Below are positions 1-12,100 of a stretch of 64,000 bases of DNA, in pieces (position 1 is the stretch's first letter; the number at the start of each line of letters is the position of its first letter). Location: assembly GCA_047495785.1 (NCBI GenBank), contig JBLDXI010000055.1, forward strand, positions 806,001 through 870,000. The letters are read 5' to 3'. Below the pieces are notes generated by a model, which saw only the letters and a list, made by a program, of their open reading frames with translations, did not search any database and was not told the origin of the DNA. This DNA is from Lepidodermella squamata. Lineage: Eukaryota > Gastrotricha. Made by a program: the position numbers and the translations under genes.

Positions 1-40
1 ACCCGCCTTGTTTTCTGATCGATTTTACCACTATTTTCAG

Positions 41-884
41 ATTTTGGTTATTCAAGGCAATACGATTAAGACGACTCAGAAGTACCAATTCACCACGACA
101 ATGGACGTCGATAACATTCGTGCTGTGAAAAATGGATTTGTCTATACCGTTACTAAACAGGAAAACAACAAATTTCAGCGCGGCATCGGTTACTTTCAGG
201 CGAGCCCTGTTCCGAATGTCCCGCCTACAAATAGCATTACTTGGATGACTGAAAATTCGCACGCTCTCGAACAGCTTATAACATGTGATGACTGGCCGTG
301 GTTCGCATTCTCCTACCACAACCGGAAATTGATGGCGATCGATATGCGAAAAGACCATAAACGAAGTCATTCGTTTACGTTCGACAATTCCCCTCGGCTG
401 ATCGGCGTTTTGGAGTCATCGGCTGACAGGGTGTCGATTCTTTGCTCGTACGAGAAGGGTTATGCGGAATGTGTTTTTACATCTCGAGCTCCGCTCTTTG
501 ATGTAGTTGCATGCAGTTTCAATCACGTTTCTTCAACCAGAATTGATGGAGAAATCGCTACGCTTGAAAAATCCTACGCTTTGGTACTCAACTCCAATCG
601 AATTATCGTTAGTTAATATTATGGTGGTTGTTTTATGTCAGTTTTGGAATGTTTTTTACTTACAGAAAATCGAGAATTTTCCCAAAAAACCGGCTCTAGT
701 TGGAAGCTATGTGCCAAAAACTGTGACTCACGCGACGATTGGTGAAAATTTGCTAATCAGAAGCTTGGCAGTAAAAACGATTGCGGATGCTCAATCACCC
801 CCGAAAGAAGGCGTCGCTATGATCATTCAGAGTAGCGATGGAAAATTGCGTCTTATTGTCGAATCTTTCCCAGAATCTTTGTGA
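41..884 (+). CDS. 3' part of a RING-family protein, C-terminal domain only (5' end outside window)
   Basis: Two exons are visible: 41-607, after an acceptor (ctattttcag) ending at base 40, and 666-884, joined in phase 0 across a 58-nt GT-AG intron. The 261 residues carry no RING themselves. They align in order with the C-terminal parts of the next two RING genes: a LV..G....KY block at the exon start, a VD.I block, and a last exon opening with .NFP and containing a P.....L.I.LAV pattern. The last exon matches the final exon of the 2515-8948 gene in phase, length (219 against 222 nt) and several motifs, so this is very likely the tail of a third RING/TRIM-like paralogue. The domain is rich in short beta-like stretches and might be propeller-like, but I cannot name it. 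Stop TGA at 882-884. Confidence 0.7.
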
Positions 885-1034
885 TATTGGCCATTTATTG
901 CTTTGGTGATATTTGTGAATTGTTTTAAACTGAGTAAAAGGCTTAGCTAGCTACATTTTCATTTAAATTTAAGATTTTCACGGTTTAATAGCTCTACTTT
1001 TACACGCTGTTATTATGTCATACTTCTCTCAATA

Positions 1035-2321
1035 ATGACGTCATATGAAGAGGTTGGTGATAACTTTGTGCTCCAAATTGTTCCATGTTGACCCTTTGCC
1101 GTTTTAGCTTGTAACTTGTTCTGTTTGCCTCGCGATCTATGAAGATCCGAAGATTTTACCGGCCTGTCCTCACACTTACTGTCTGAAATGCCTGGAGGGC
1201 ATGGCCGCCAAGAATGGCTATATAAATTGCCCAGACTGCCGTACACCCAGTCTTATTGGCAAAGACGGTCCTCAAGGTGAGTGAGAAATCAAGTTTTTCA
1301 ATGTCAAGTTACGCTGTTTTTGTAGGGTTCAAGTCGAATATTCTAGCGCAACAAGTGGCTGATAAAGTGCGAAAAGGGGACGATGGTAAAGTGTCAACCA
1401 ATGGAAAAGCGCCGAAAATAGTTGGCATCGCTCAAATTAAACAGCCTCAACGCATTGTTACGTCTGATAATTGTTTCTTGGTAGTTCACAGCGACCTGGA
1501 AATTTCGGTGAGTTGCATTTTAATCACTCGAATAACTCGAAAAAATCGCAATTGACCTTCAGATAACGGACGATAAAGGAATTGTTTCGAGCAACTTTAA
1601 AATTGAAAACCCGGAAGATTTGGAATACTTAATCATCGATGACGTAATTGCAGTTGGCGATCAAATCTTTTTCTCTTGTTCCTGTTCAGCTCCGAACTCG
1701 CCTCGCCGTATTTATCGCTTCTCTCGGTACTGGACAGGCCCTATTCGGCCGATCATGTTCACTTGGACCGAAATTGGGGACGCGTTTAGAGGACTCGCAG
1801 CCTCTCTGCCACTTGATATCTTAATCACGTGTGTAGATACTGAAGTTATCGGGTTCACCTCATTGACTGCATTGTCGAAATATGAGATGGCGTCGATAGC
1901 CTACCGTTGGGAAATCGGCGCAGCTCCTCATCTTCTTGGTTTGATGCCAACCCCAGAATTGAGAATAATCGCGTCTATAAACGGGAAATTAGCTACCGTT
2001 GAACTGATGTTAAGCGGTGTGATAATTTCCAGGTGGCCTGAATGCTCCGGGAAATTTTCTAATGCGTTTTCAAATGGCGAAACTACCTTGACAATCCAAG
2101 GCCCGAACATTGAAGTAATTTTTGCATATTTTAATTGGTTCTTTTTATTTAAATTCAATAAATTTCAGGTATTTTCTGGAGATGGGGTGAGACAAAGATC
2201 ATTCCTATCCAGCCTAAATAGTCCGCATTTAACGGAATGTAAAGGCGTTGCTTGCGTCGGAAATCGGTTTGCTTTCATTTTTCAGGATCTTGAACGAGTT
2301 GTTTATGGTGAGCTGAAGTGA
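1035..2321 (+). CDS. RING-finger protein with unrecognised C-terminal domain
   Basis: Model: exons 1035-1052, 1108-1276, 1326-1507, 1563-2114, 2169-2321; 357 aa. Exon 1 encodes six residues, and exon 2 opens with a C3HC4 RING (TCSVC, CPHTYCLKC, CPDC; about residues 10-50), which binds zinc and would recruit an E2 ubiquitin-conjugating enzyme. There is no B-box and no long coiled coil, unlike the next gene. The remaining ~290 residues match the C-terminal domain of the two flanking RING genes (FLVVHSD, DD.I. blocks) and presumably choose the target. All introns are 48-55 nt with GT-AG borders. It lies 150 bp after the preceding gene and 193 bp before the next, same strand. The exon 1 donor (GTTGGT) is weak, so the exact start is less certain than the rest. 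Confidence 0.72.
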
Positions 2322-2514
2322 AGTAGGCATGGTTTTGTTAAGCTTTTGATTTTTCTTCTGTCAACTCTTTTTCGCTATTGTTGTTCTTGTGAGCGCTTTC
2401 CAATGCTAAGAACCTCTTTTGTTAATCTATGTAATCAATAAATTTTCATTTTTCTCTAGCAATTTACTTTGTCCTACTTACCATTTTATCTATCTTATTT
2501 TTCGAAACAACAAA

Positions 2515-5500
2515 ATGCCTGCTGCAGTTATTCCTGTCTCTGGCAATGACGTCATTTCGGTAATGAAAAATTCACTTGTATCCAAACTGTTTTAAATATT
2601 CCGATTATTCCGATAGAACGTGACTTGCTCCGTTTGTTCAAACCTGTTTTCGATGCCGAAAATGATGCCTGGCTGTCTTCACACATTCTGCATGGACTGC
2701 ATTGACAAAATGCCCGTGCAAAAGAAGCCCCTCTACTCGGCTGTAAGCTGCCCGGAATGCGGCACCGAAAGCAAAGTTCACGGCTCTGAAACCGAGCGAA
2801 AAGCTGAACGTAATAACTCCTTCATTTAAGATTAAAAAAAACTATAATTGTTTGCTATTTCCAGACTTCAAGACTAATCTCATCGCTAAAAACTTGGTTT
2901 CGGTGTTGAAGGCTCAAGTCACCGGTTCGGACAACGACGCTTGCCAGCATAAGGGTGAACGCGAACACTGCGTTCATTGTGCCCGGGACTTTTGCCCATC
3001 GTGCAAGGTCAGCCACATGGAAGAACTGAAAACCGAGTCTATCGACATCTGCAAACGCGTTAGTTTCAAATTCAAGTTTCCTACCAAAATTCTAACAATA
3101 ATTTTTTAGGCCGTGGATGTCAAGGTCATTGACGCACCCTACCAAATGCTGAAACAGATTAAAAGCTTTGTCGAAAAGGAAGCCAAGCTCTTCAACGTGC
3201 AAGTCGCCACTGTTGCCGAGAGTGTTAAGGGAGCTTTCGAATCTGCTCTCTATCGCCAAATCGAGGAGATGAAAGCGCGACTTGCTGCCCGCAAAAAGGA
3301 CCAGATTTCGGCGTTGAAGTCCGCTGTTCATCTGCTTGTCGATGAAGAACGGCTGGACGAGCTGCGCAAAACTCGCGAGGCCCTAGACAGCGAGCCGATT
3401 TCATCTCTTCAATTGCCTGATCTGGCGAATTTCTACCTGGATTGCGTCGAGCGGAATCGGGCTATAACTTATTTGGAAGAAGTTCTGAAGCTCGACCCAG
3501 CTTCACTGTTCAAATTCGAGGTCGACAACGAGGTCGAGTCTTTCATCGCCAGTTTCGAGGCCGTAAATTTCGGAGCTTTGGTTGTCAACCCGAAGGCTGA
3601 AGCTGCGAAAACGTTCCTAGAACGCGCGACTATGGGCCTCGAAATCCCGGCCGATGAAATGGAGGAGGACGAGGCGGATGAGGAAGATGTGATCAAGCCG
3701 AAAAAGGCGAAAAAGGGCGGTGATGCGAAATCGCGCCGTCGTCGAATCACGTCTGAATCTGACGAGGACGAACCTGCGAAAGAGGATGATGTGATTATGT
3801 TAAGCGCTGAGGAGTCCGATGGTCTTCACACCGAGGAGGAATGTTCATCCGAGGAGATGAGTGGCGATGAAGATAGCCATGAAACCAGCGATACCAGCAT
3901 AAACTCTGAGGGCGAGGAAGAGGAAGAGGAGGATGACGAAGAGCTGGAGGAGGAGGAAGTCGAAAATTCAGACTACGAACGTTATTCGACGGATAGCAGT
4001 GAGGCGATTGAAGTTGCCGGCGAGCAGGATGAGGTCGTCATCGATAGTGTCCTGAAGGACACGAAGCGTGTTGTGATCAAGGACTCGAATGCGGTTGTTG
4101 CTCTGCCGTCGAAGAACGCATTTGGTGTCATGCACGAAAATACCTTTTTCAGCGTAAGTAAAACCTCAGTTTAACCTCAAAACGGCTTAATTTCTAGCAA
4201 AAATAGGAAAATTTAGTCACATTTTTACGGCTCTACGACAATTTAGCAATAAAAAGATAAAATCCGACATTTTATCTGCGACATTTAATCAAAACAAAAC
4301 AAAAAACGACATTATATAAAACTTAAAACTTGGGCCGACAATTCGGCAATCTTAATTAAGCAAAGACATTTTAAAATAAATATTCATATGAATTTATTTA
4401 TGTAGTAGCACCGACTTCAACAAAGTAAGTCACGTAGGTACAAAATTGCAAATCGGCAGCGACAAAAGTTAGGTTTTTTGGTAACGAGTGAACCGACAAA
4501 TTAGCGATAGGGGTACGGTTAGGTATGGTGAAGGTGGGTATGATAGAGGTACATGGTGCTGCCGTGGGTGCTACCGTAGATCGGTAAGTTTTAGCATTGG
4601 CCACTCCTGATCAAAGTCGACAAATGACTGCCTAAACAGCGTAAACATTCGTTCGATCTCCTAATTTCATCACTTCTGCTCAATTTTTGCACGTAAAGGT
4701 AGAATTGTTTTTTTGCAGAAATGGTGGTGAAATTAGCTACTTTTGAAAAAGTCTGTGTGAGATTTTGTCGTCGCTGGATTGTCGTTCTCATTATTTCGCT
4801 CAAAATATAATGTAATGTAATCAAGGCGATTTTTAACATTTTGTCGGAATTATTTGGGCTTTGCCAAATTGTCGTTTATTAAAATATTTTGCTAGATTGT
4901 CGTAACGCGATTTTTACGATTAAGCTGGATTTTTTCATCTCAATTTTTTATCATTTTTTATTTAGCTTGTTCAACCCGGTACTGGCCGAATTATTCGAAA
5001 ATACACTATTTCCTTCCCGCCCCGTGTTGATACTATTGACATGTTTGAGCTGGCTACGGACGACCGTGATTGCATCATCCTAACAGCCGAGGTCGCTACG
5101 ACCGTCGTTAACAGGACCACCGTCACCGAATCTGAGCCGAAACCCAACCAGTCAACTGAGGTTATTCCTGGTCACAATGAAAGTACTAACGATTCGGCGA
5201 AAGAAAACGCTGATGCCGACGGTATGGAGGTCGAAAAGACGCTGGATGATGTCGTTGAAAAGGTGGCTGAGAAGCAACCAGGTCCTCAGGTTGAAACGGC
5301 TGTGGAGGTTGAAACTGAAGTTGAGCAGTCGGTGACTAGCCGTCGTCTCTACCGTTTCTGGATGAACGATCGAACTGAAGAGGTCAAGATGTACCTGTTT
5401 GCCACTGCTCGTGACGGCGAAGATTTCAACGGCTTGGCTGTTAGCAAGAAATGGGGCTACGTTTTCACGACTGAAGGCGATAGCATTGTTGCCTTCGCCT

Positions 5501-8500
5501 CAATCGGAATCAGCCGCTCGCAGCGTGGCGTGCGAATTTTTCGCTGCAGCGTTGGACCTGAGCCGTTTGTTCATTCGATTTACCAAGAAACCAGCGCGAC
5601 TGCTCATTTGATCTGCTCGTCCGAGTACAAGGTCGTCGATAAGGTGCTGCGCCTCGGTGAAGATGGCCGCTTGCAGTACCAGAAGGACAAACGCTGGCGC
5701 CACAGCGATGTCGAGGATTTGAAGGTCGTCTGGCCTGGCTTGATTGGCGTTTGGGACGACAATGCTGTAGTTTCCAAGGGCTACTTTTTACAGGTATTTT
5801 AATATTTAGTTCGTCGATTTCTTGTATTCGAACAATCACTTCTCGAATTATTTATTCAGCTCACCAGTGCCGATTTCAGATAATATCGCTTTCTGTAATT
5901 TATTTCCGGGCCTCTTCCTTGATTAGTACGATAAGTACGATGTACGATAAGTCATAAAATTCCAGCTATCCCTAAACCAAGCAGCTGCCCAACGCATAAA
6001 AGATCTAGAGGAACAAAAAAGTTACAATCTAAGACTTCACAAAATTCACGACAGATTACCATGAGATCGGTTGAAGCAGTGAAATCCGGAGTGAAACTGA
6101 AGTGCCACACAATAGAAATGGATCCGTTACCAAATAAAAAACTTGTTGAATGAAAAGTGCAGCATTAGTACACAAAGAGCTGATGTTAAAAACTTCCCTG
6201 GCTGCATTGACAAAGCTTGAACTATGCCAGGCTGCATCAATTAAATTTTAAATACTTACTTTCCGAATAAGTAGTCGAAAAACCTAGAAAGAGAAAACAG
6301 CATTAGTTTGGTGCATCATTCCATCTTCTTAAAAATCTTTCATTCTTCAAATCTTCAAATCAATCATCTTCTTCGAATCAAACGTCTTTAGCAATCTTCG
6401 GATCTTGGATCTTTCATCTTCGAATCACTCATCTTCAAATTCGTATTTTCAATTTCTTCAGTGAACAGTTTGCGAAGTGTTCGACTTGAAAATGACATGC
6501 ACATGCAAACATGCGATAAAAACTAGGCAATAAAGCTTACTATTTTCAATTGGAACAATTGTTGGAGATCTGACCGCGCTTGACGCACCCTCGGCATGTC
6601 TTCAGCGGGCAATTGCGGCTGAAGTGCCCCAGCTCCTTACAGAAGTCGCATACGGTGGTCTTGGCGGTGGTTTACTGCCACTTACTATGTAAAATATGTA
6701 AAATGAAATTGAAAATTACTATACATCGTTGTACAATATTTTGCCTCAGCGGGACAAGTTGACAAGGGTTACTAGCCGGGTTACTAGCATTCCTACCACT
6801 TGCCCAGGCATAACAACATCCGACGACAGTACATTCATATAAATCATGTAATAGGGGACGGGACACATAATTACTTTTGGGCGACTGCTTTTCCGGTGCG
6901 AATGCCGCTCAAACTTCCAGCGCTGAAATTCCTGGTGATACTGTAAAATTTGGGCCTGTTTTTCTGTAAATGAAAACAATGGAGGCAAATGTTGCCATAG
7001 TTCTCACTTTTCAAAAGAAACATTAAAACTGCAAATATTTTGGTCTTATTCAGAAAGGGTTGACTTTTTATCATGACAAGAATGATATTATCCAGTTCGC
7101 CCTTATACCTCCGACCAAAGATTGCTTTGCACAGATCTTTAGATGATAGGAATTTCCCACAACGCTTACGCCACATTTGGAAATATTTATTGATGGCGTC
7201 TCCGTCAAATTCTAACGACTCTAATTCTTCGAAGAATGTTCTGAACAAAGGAAACTGGTCGTAAGAATCCGAGACCAGCCTCTGGCTAACGGCTTTTCTT
7301 AGTTTTCCATAGCACTGGTCGTGCTACAGAATGAAAATAAACAACAACATTTACAATTATGAGGCACCCTAGAGTTTGACGAAACGTACATATCCGTTAA
7401 GGTATGCTCTAGCGGTGGCATATGACTCCACGTCAGCTAGGCTCGCATTTTCCAGCAGACAACTGTCATCAATCATGCCGCCGTTGATCTGGCATTCCTT
7501 GTTGCAGCAACGACGAATGCAATCGAGACCTTTAACATTGAAATTTCGCTTGATTGACTGCTCTGAACTTGAAATGAAATCAACACGAACCATAGGTGAA
7601 GAAGAGGTGCATTCTTTCCAGTAGGTTGCAGAGGCTGTTGTGTAGCGACCGCTCATATTTTCCAAGGTTACCTAAATATTGTGACCGCGCTTGCCGCACC
7701 CTCGGCATGTCTTCAGCGGGCAATTGCGGCTGAAGTGCCCCAACTCCTTACAGAAGTCGCATACGGTGGTCTTGGCCGTGCACCCATTTTACTTGATTTA
7801 TTCCTGGATCGACCTCACGCAGATCAGCTGTGTTCAGCAAGATGGCACTTTTCTGCATAAGCTGATGGCAAGGGTTTTTTGCCTTGAAACGAAGCAGCGT
7901 TATGCGCTTTTACCCATCGGATCAATACTTCCATTGTCTCGGAAGACAATCGATGTAGAGGAACGCCAGCTTTGACCGTGAATGGCATGTGCGACTCCAC
8001 CACAGAAATACCATCAATCGGCTTTAAAAAAATCAATATAGTTTGGGAAGATGTCTAAGGTGGCAATATGGAGTAGTCTAGTCACACACAACGCGGAAAA
8101 GGGTACCGAATCGACGAAAATCTTTCACCTGGCTGTCAGTAAGCTGATTTTTTGCTGGTAGGTTGTGGCACAAAGCGAAGAGACGTGCTGCTAGAGGAAA
8201 TATTTCGTCGATGGCAACAAATTTGCGACGCATAAGCTGCTCTGCCTATAAAAAGAAAACACGATTTAATGGTTAGTAAAATTGCCTTGATGGGGACGAA
8301 ACCATGTGTGACAGCAAGTGCAACCACCTGAGACTTTTTGTAGCTGTCGGGGGCGCGGACGGCACGGATTTGTTGTAGCCAAGACAGAAACATAAGTATT
8401 CACGACTTAAACGAGAGATTGCAGGGTGTCCCAGGGTGCGACCACAGCGGTAGCATTTTCGAGCCGCTTCTTTGCCGTCGGCGAAATCCGGTGACTGTAT

Positions 8501-8948
8501 GTTGGCATGAACGACTATTCCAGGTCCAAGCTCGAACGACATGTTGGACGAGAAATCTTGAATTTAGTCGCGATTATCTGAATTCAGCAGCAAAAAAAAC
8601 TAAATCAGATCCTAAGCCGTAAGGCGGTACATCTGGGAATGTTGGGAAATTGTACGGGGAATCTTGGATCTTTAGAGACTGCTTTCAGTTCACTTTGCTC
8701 TAAAATTTGTTTTTTATTCTTTTTAGCGTTACGTCAATTTTCCTGAAAACGCTTCGAACGTTGGAGCTTTTGCCCCGGCATACTCGCCATCCCAGGCTCT
8801 CCAATCAATCAAAGCACTGGCAGTTATGCGAAGTGGAAATGGTTTCGGTTCATCGTCAAAAGACTACATTGCCCTGCTCAACGAGTCCGATACCGTCTCC
8901 GTCGCTGTTCTGCCGAAAGACGGTTGCTGCCTGAGCATCGTCGAATGA
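2515..8948 (+). CDS. TRIM-like E3 ligase: RING, B-box, coiled coil, acidic region, C-terminal domain
   Basis: Model: exons 2515-2559, 2617-2809, 2865-3058, 3110-4153, 4966-5793, 8727-8948; 841 aa. RING at about residues 18-65 (CSVC...CLHTFCMDC...CPEC), B-box at about 105-130 (CQH...CVHC...FCPSC...H), a helical segment at 145-260, then a very acidic stretch at about 327-455 with a basic KKAKKGG/RRRR island. The C-terminal domain starts in exon 5 (LVQPGTG...KY.......VD.I) as in the two genes upstream. The last exon is placed at 8727 because its protein (RYVNFPENAS...) aligns with the last exon of the gene at 41-884 and both junctions are phase 0. This makes the last intron 2933 bp, filled with retroelement remnants. 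Probable nuclear or chromatin-linked E3 ligase, judged from the acidic and basic patches. Confidence 0.68.
4154..4965 (+). other. 812-bp AT-rich intron of the TRIM-like gene
   Basis: Lies between the exon ending NTFFS (donor gtaagt) and the exon opening LVQPGTG (acceptor tttatttag), phase 0. Short words such as gcgaca, ttgtcg and aattcggcaa recur in degenerate form, which suggests an old decayed repeat. I see no coding region in it. Confidence 0.55.
6572..6669 (-). pseudogene. gag-type CCHC zinc knuckle relic, copy 1
   Basis: On the minus strand this block encodes a CX2CX4HX4C knuckle (CDFCKELGHFSRNC) followed by a second CXXC pair. It differs from the block at 7683-7780 at only a few bases. 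Zinc knuckles of this form bind RNA in gag proteins of LTR retroelements. The reading frame is lost on both sides. Confidence 0.6.
7683..7780 (-). pseudogene. gag-type CCHC zinc knuckle relic, copy 2
   Basis: Near-identical copy of the block at 6572-6669, same orientation, 1.1 kb away. Flanking sequence differs, so either two elements of one family inserted here or one copy was duplicated and then decayed. Confidence 0.6.
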
Positions 8949-9194
8949 GCTCAAAATGATGAACCACGTTTTATTGTCTTCAATTTTGTGAACTGCTTTC
9001 TTTGAAATAGCCCATAATCAAACAATATAGCTTTTTGCAAACATCGGGCGAATTTCGATTCAAAGATAGATCTTGCTTGGAAAAACTTATCGTGCTCAAT
9101 AGATTTTGTGAAATCACTTTGTGGCTTTTATTTCTGTTTCTTCCGATTATTAAACCGGTGCATTACATTATTTCGTTATATTTTAGGGTTTGAT

Positions 9195-12100
9195 ATGAAT
9201 AACCCTGGTTTGGTGTTGAAGATTTTGCTCAGGACTGCCCCGGATCTGAACCTGTTCCCCTGTCGATCGAGAGATGATGGTCAAAAGTTTCAGAAATTTG
9301 CTGAGAAATATTTGTCGGCCTTCCAAGCCAGCCAAACTGCGAATCCTGAAAGCTTGCTGCGAAAGCTGAATTTCGAGCTGAGCCAGGGCAAATCGTTCGC
9401 GATCAAGCGCGCGGTCCAATACGCGTTCTCAGATGGAAAAAATGCTGTCTCGTCTGAGGAGCAGGATCGAATCTGTGCTATTTGCACAGCTATCGTGCTG
9501 CATTACTACAATTTCACGCAAAAACAGTCGTTTGAACGGCTGCATAAGCTGAAATCGTCGCAGCAAAGTTTGCCGATTTACAACTATCGCGACCAAATTG
9601 TGGAAGCTGTTCAAAAACATCAGGTTTGATTTTATATTATTCTAACAATAGCATTATTCAAAATTGGTAATCATGGTCTGCTGGATTAATAAATTCGTAC
9701 TTTTTCGATGAGAGTGATACTTGAAGGCAAAGAATAACCCATTTTCTACGATCTCTTTATTTTATTACGAACGGAAGGCTCTGAAATTGCATGTAAAACA
9801 GGGAAGCTTATTTATGCGTACCAGGTTCTTTAAGGTAAATGAGCGGTTCAACCGGGTACAGACGGGTTGTAACGATTCAATCCGATAATTTACATGATTG
9901 TAACTAGAGTAAGAAAAAGAGTGATATTGACGGCTTTACCGGTCGCGAAGTCAGTAGCAGGCGGTATTATGGCGGACCGGGGGCGGACGGAAATTGTTGC
10001 GGTGATATAATATGTTCTAATTAACAACTACAGCAATACGATGAAGTTGAAGTTGAGGGCGGGAAAAAGGGATCGGGTAGAGAATAGAGGAGACGTAATT
10101 ACAGATATTACAATGACGGTGGAATTGAGTACCGCCGCGTTCGTAACCGCCGAGATGTTAAGGCGGTTCTGTAGCAGCAGTGGCTCGGCCGATTCATTCA
10201 TTTCAGCGTAACGGGCTACGACCGCTGCAGCCGCCAGATCGGCGGCGGCTTTAGCGCCCGCCCTCATGCCCTCAGTCACCATATCGCGCAGCGCAGCGGC
10301 ATTGCGCTTGCGCACGAAGCACCAACGAATGGTGCGAACCATGAATCCAGCGCAGGTAATGAACGAAAAAAGCATAGAAGCATAGACGGCGCTTCAATGC
10401 CAATGGCATCGCATAAATTGCACGGCCCACGCGCGCCGCGGCAGGCCACCTCTGATTCCGCTGAAAAAAATTTAGAAATCAAAAAGTAACATACAAACAA
10501 ACAAGAGTATTGTCGTTCGTTCGTGCAACACAAGGCTGCCGTCCGGCAACCGGCGCTGCGCCGCAGCCGTGAAAAGTTTGCATAGCAAGTAGGCAATTAG
10601 CAACCAACAAGTCCACGCCAATCAGTGTTTTGCAAACTAGCGCTTTAATAAACGTAAAGTAAATGGAGGCGCTTAAATAAATAAATAAATTAAGGCTCAA
10701 ATAATGGTATCAGACGGGCACGGCCGAGGGCCGCTTGCACTGATTCTTGAACCACCCGAGGGTATGTGCAAAAAAGAGTTTCACGTAGTGGAAACCATGA
10801 TACCGAGAAAACTTGGAAAACCCTTGGGTGAGTTCGTCATACTCGAGCTGTTTGCCTATGGGAAATATATTAGGAAGAACTACATGAACGGTTCCAGGCA
10901 TAACAACTTCGGTGAAATAGTTGTCTGAGCCACCATCTTCATATCGTTTGTGTTCTGCAGTAATGTAGCTTAACCATGCTATTGGCACATGACAAAATAC
11001 ATTTTCTTAATTTGACGAATTTAGCCTCGAAACTGGTATCAAAATGACCGCCTTGATGAGATGAGCAAGAATATGTATAACTCGTGGCATTTTGACAGTT
11101 CAGTGCAAAGAGTTGAAACGAGTTTTTAGCCGAAGTACTCCTATCATTATTAGTAGTATGTAGTATGCGCATATGCAAATAATGGCCGCTTTCGCAAGCG
11201 CCAATTTCGCGCACATTGTTTATTTATTGAGATTTTTGGCGCGAAGTTCAGCGGCCTCGGCATCACAGACACGAGCATGCTTCTTAGGAGTTGGCCCAAT
11301 CGTAGAAGATCCTAGGTAAAACAATGTTAGCCAAATGAAATGTGTGATATCAAATCAAAACCTGGCACTTCAGGATGCTCAGGCTCCTGAAATTCGCACA
11401 TTCCCGCACATTCTGCAAAAATGAATAATCATGGTAATTACAATTTCGGGTTTCAGCTTTTACCAATGTTTCCATCTGGTGTGTCGGCAGCAGCAAAGGA
11501 TTGCCCAGCAACTTTCAAGTGAGCAGACGCGCGCCGGAACGGCGTTGCAACACTTTCAAGCAGCGGTGATACCGCGCCGCGAATCGTTTCTTGAGTTGAA
11601 ACAAATATTACAAGAATCTAGCAACTAAAACAAACAAACCAATGTCGACACTAACGAAGGCTCGCTCTCGGAGGCAGCCAGAAGTAGAAAGCATGAATGA
11701 AAAAATAAGCAAATTAATTACAGCTTATCAACAATTCGAGCACGTAGAGCTCTGGTTTTGGTAATGACGTAGAGACAGCAGCAACAAATTACTATAGCGC
11801 CAGTAACGCAGGTAACAGCGATGATCGCAATATAGAAATACTGATGCTCCTAAAAATACAAATAAACTACAAATAAATACAATACAAATAATGTAAAACC
11901 ATACCGTCAACTGGGGTGACTTTGGGCATCGGGGTCACTTCGACGTACCAAAATGGGGTGACTTTGGCGTACCAAAAATCAAAGATGGTAAGGTAAATAC
12001 CCCGCGAGTGGGGTACCGTTGGATAGCCTGGAGGAAATACAGTCTGAAATTGGCATACGATTTCAATTTTGATCAGACGGCTTAGGTTGGGCAGTCACCA

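Larger units (their letters stand above)
5794..8726 (+). mobile_element. 2.9-kb intron filled with decayed retroelement sequence
   Basis: Intron 5 of the TRIM-like gene. It holds two near-identical 98-bp blocks (6572-6669 and 7683-7780) that read on the minus strand as a CCHC zinc knuckle of the gag type, and minus-strand fragments at 7369-7665 and 8273-8542, the latter with another CYRCGRTLGH-like cysteine motif. No frame is open over a useful length. Neighbouring introns in the gene are 55-57 bp (one is 812), so the size is best explained by insertions on the antisense strand. Confidence 0.6.

Noticed and set aside
5966-6063. Candidate last exon of the TRIM-like gene after a ttccag acceptor
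   Set aside because: It is open for only about 33 codons with no similarity to paralogues, whereas 8727-8948 aligns with the last exon of the first gene.
6580-6762. Plus-strand frame sharing its opening with the frame at 7691
   Set aside because: Similarity comes from the antisense gag zinc-knuckle block; the plus-strand reading has no domain.
9108-9194. N-terminal extension of DHX34 upstream of 9195
   Set aside because: It has no ATG, is hydrophobic and AT-rich, and ends in a tattttag that looks like an acceptor, so it is probably leader or intron.
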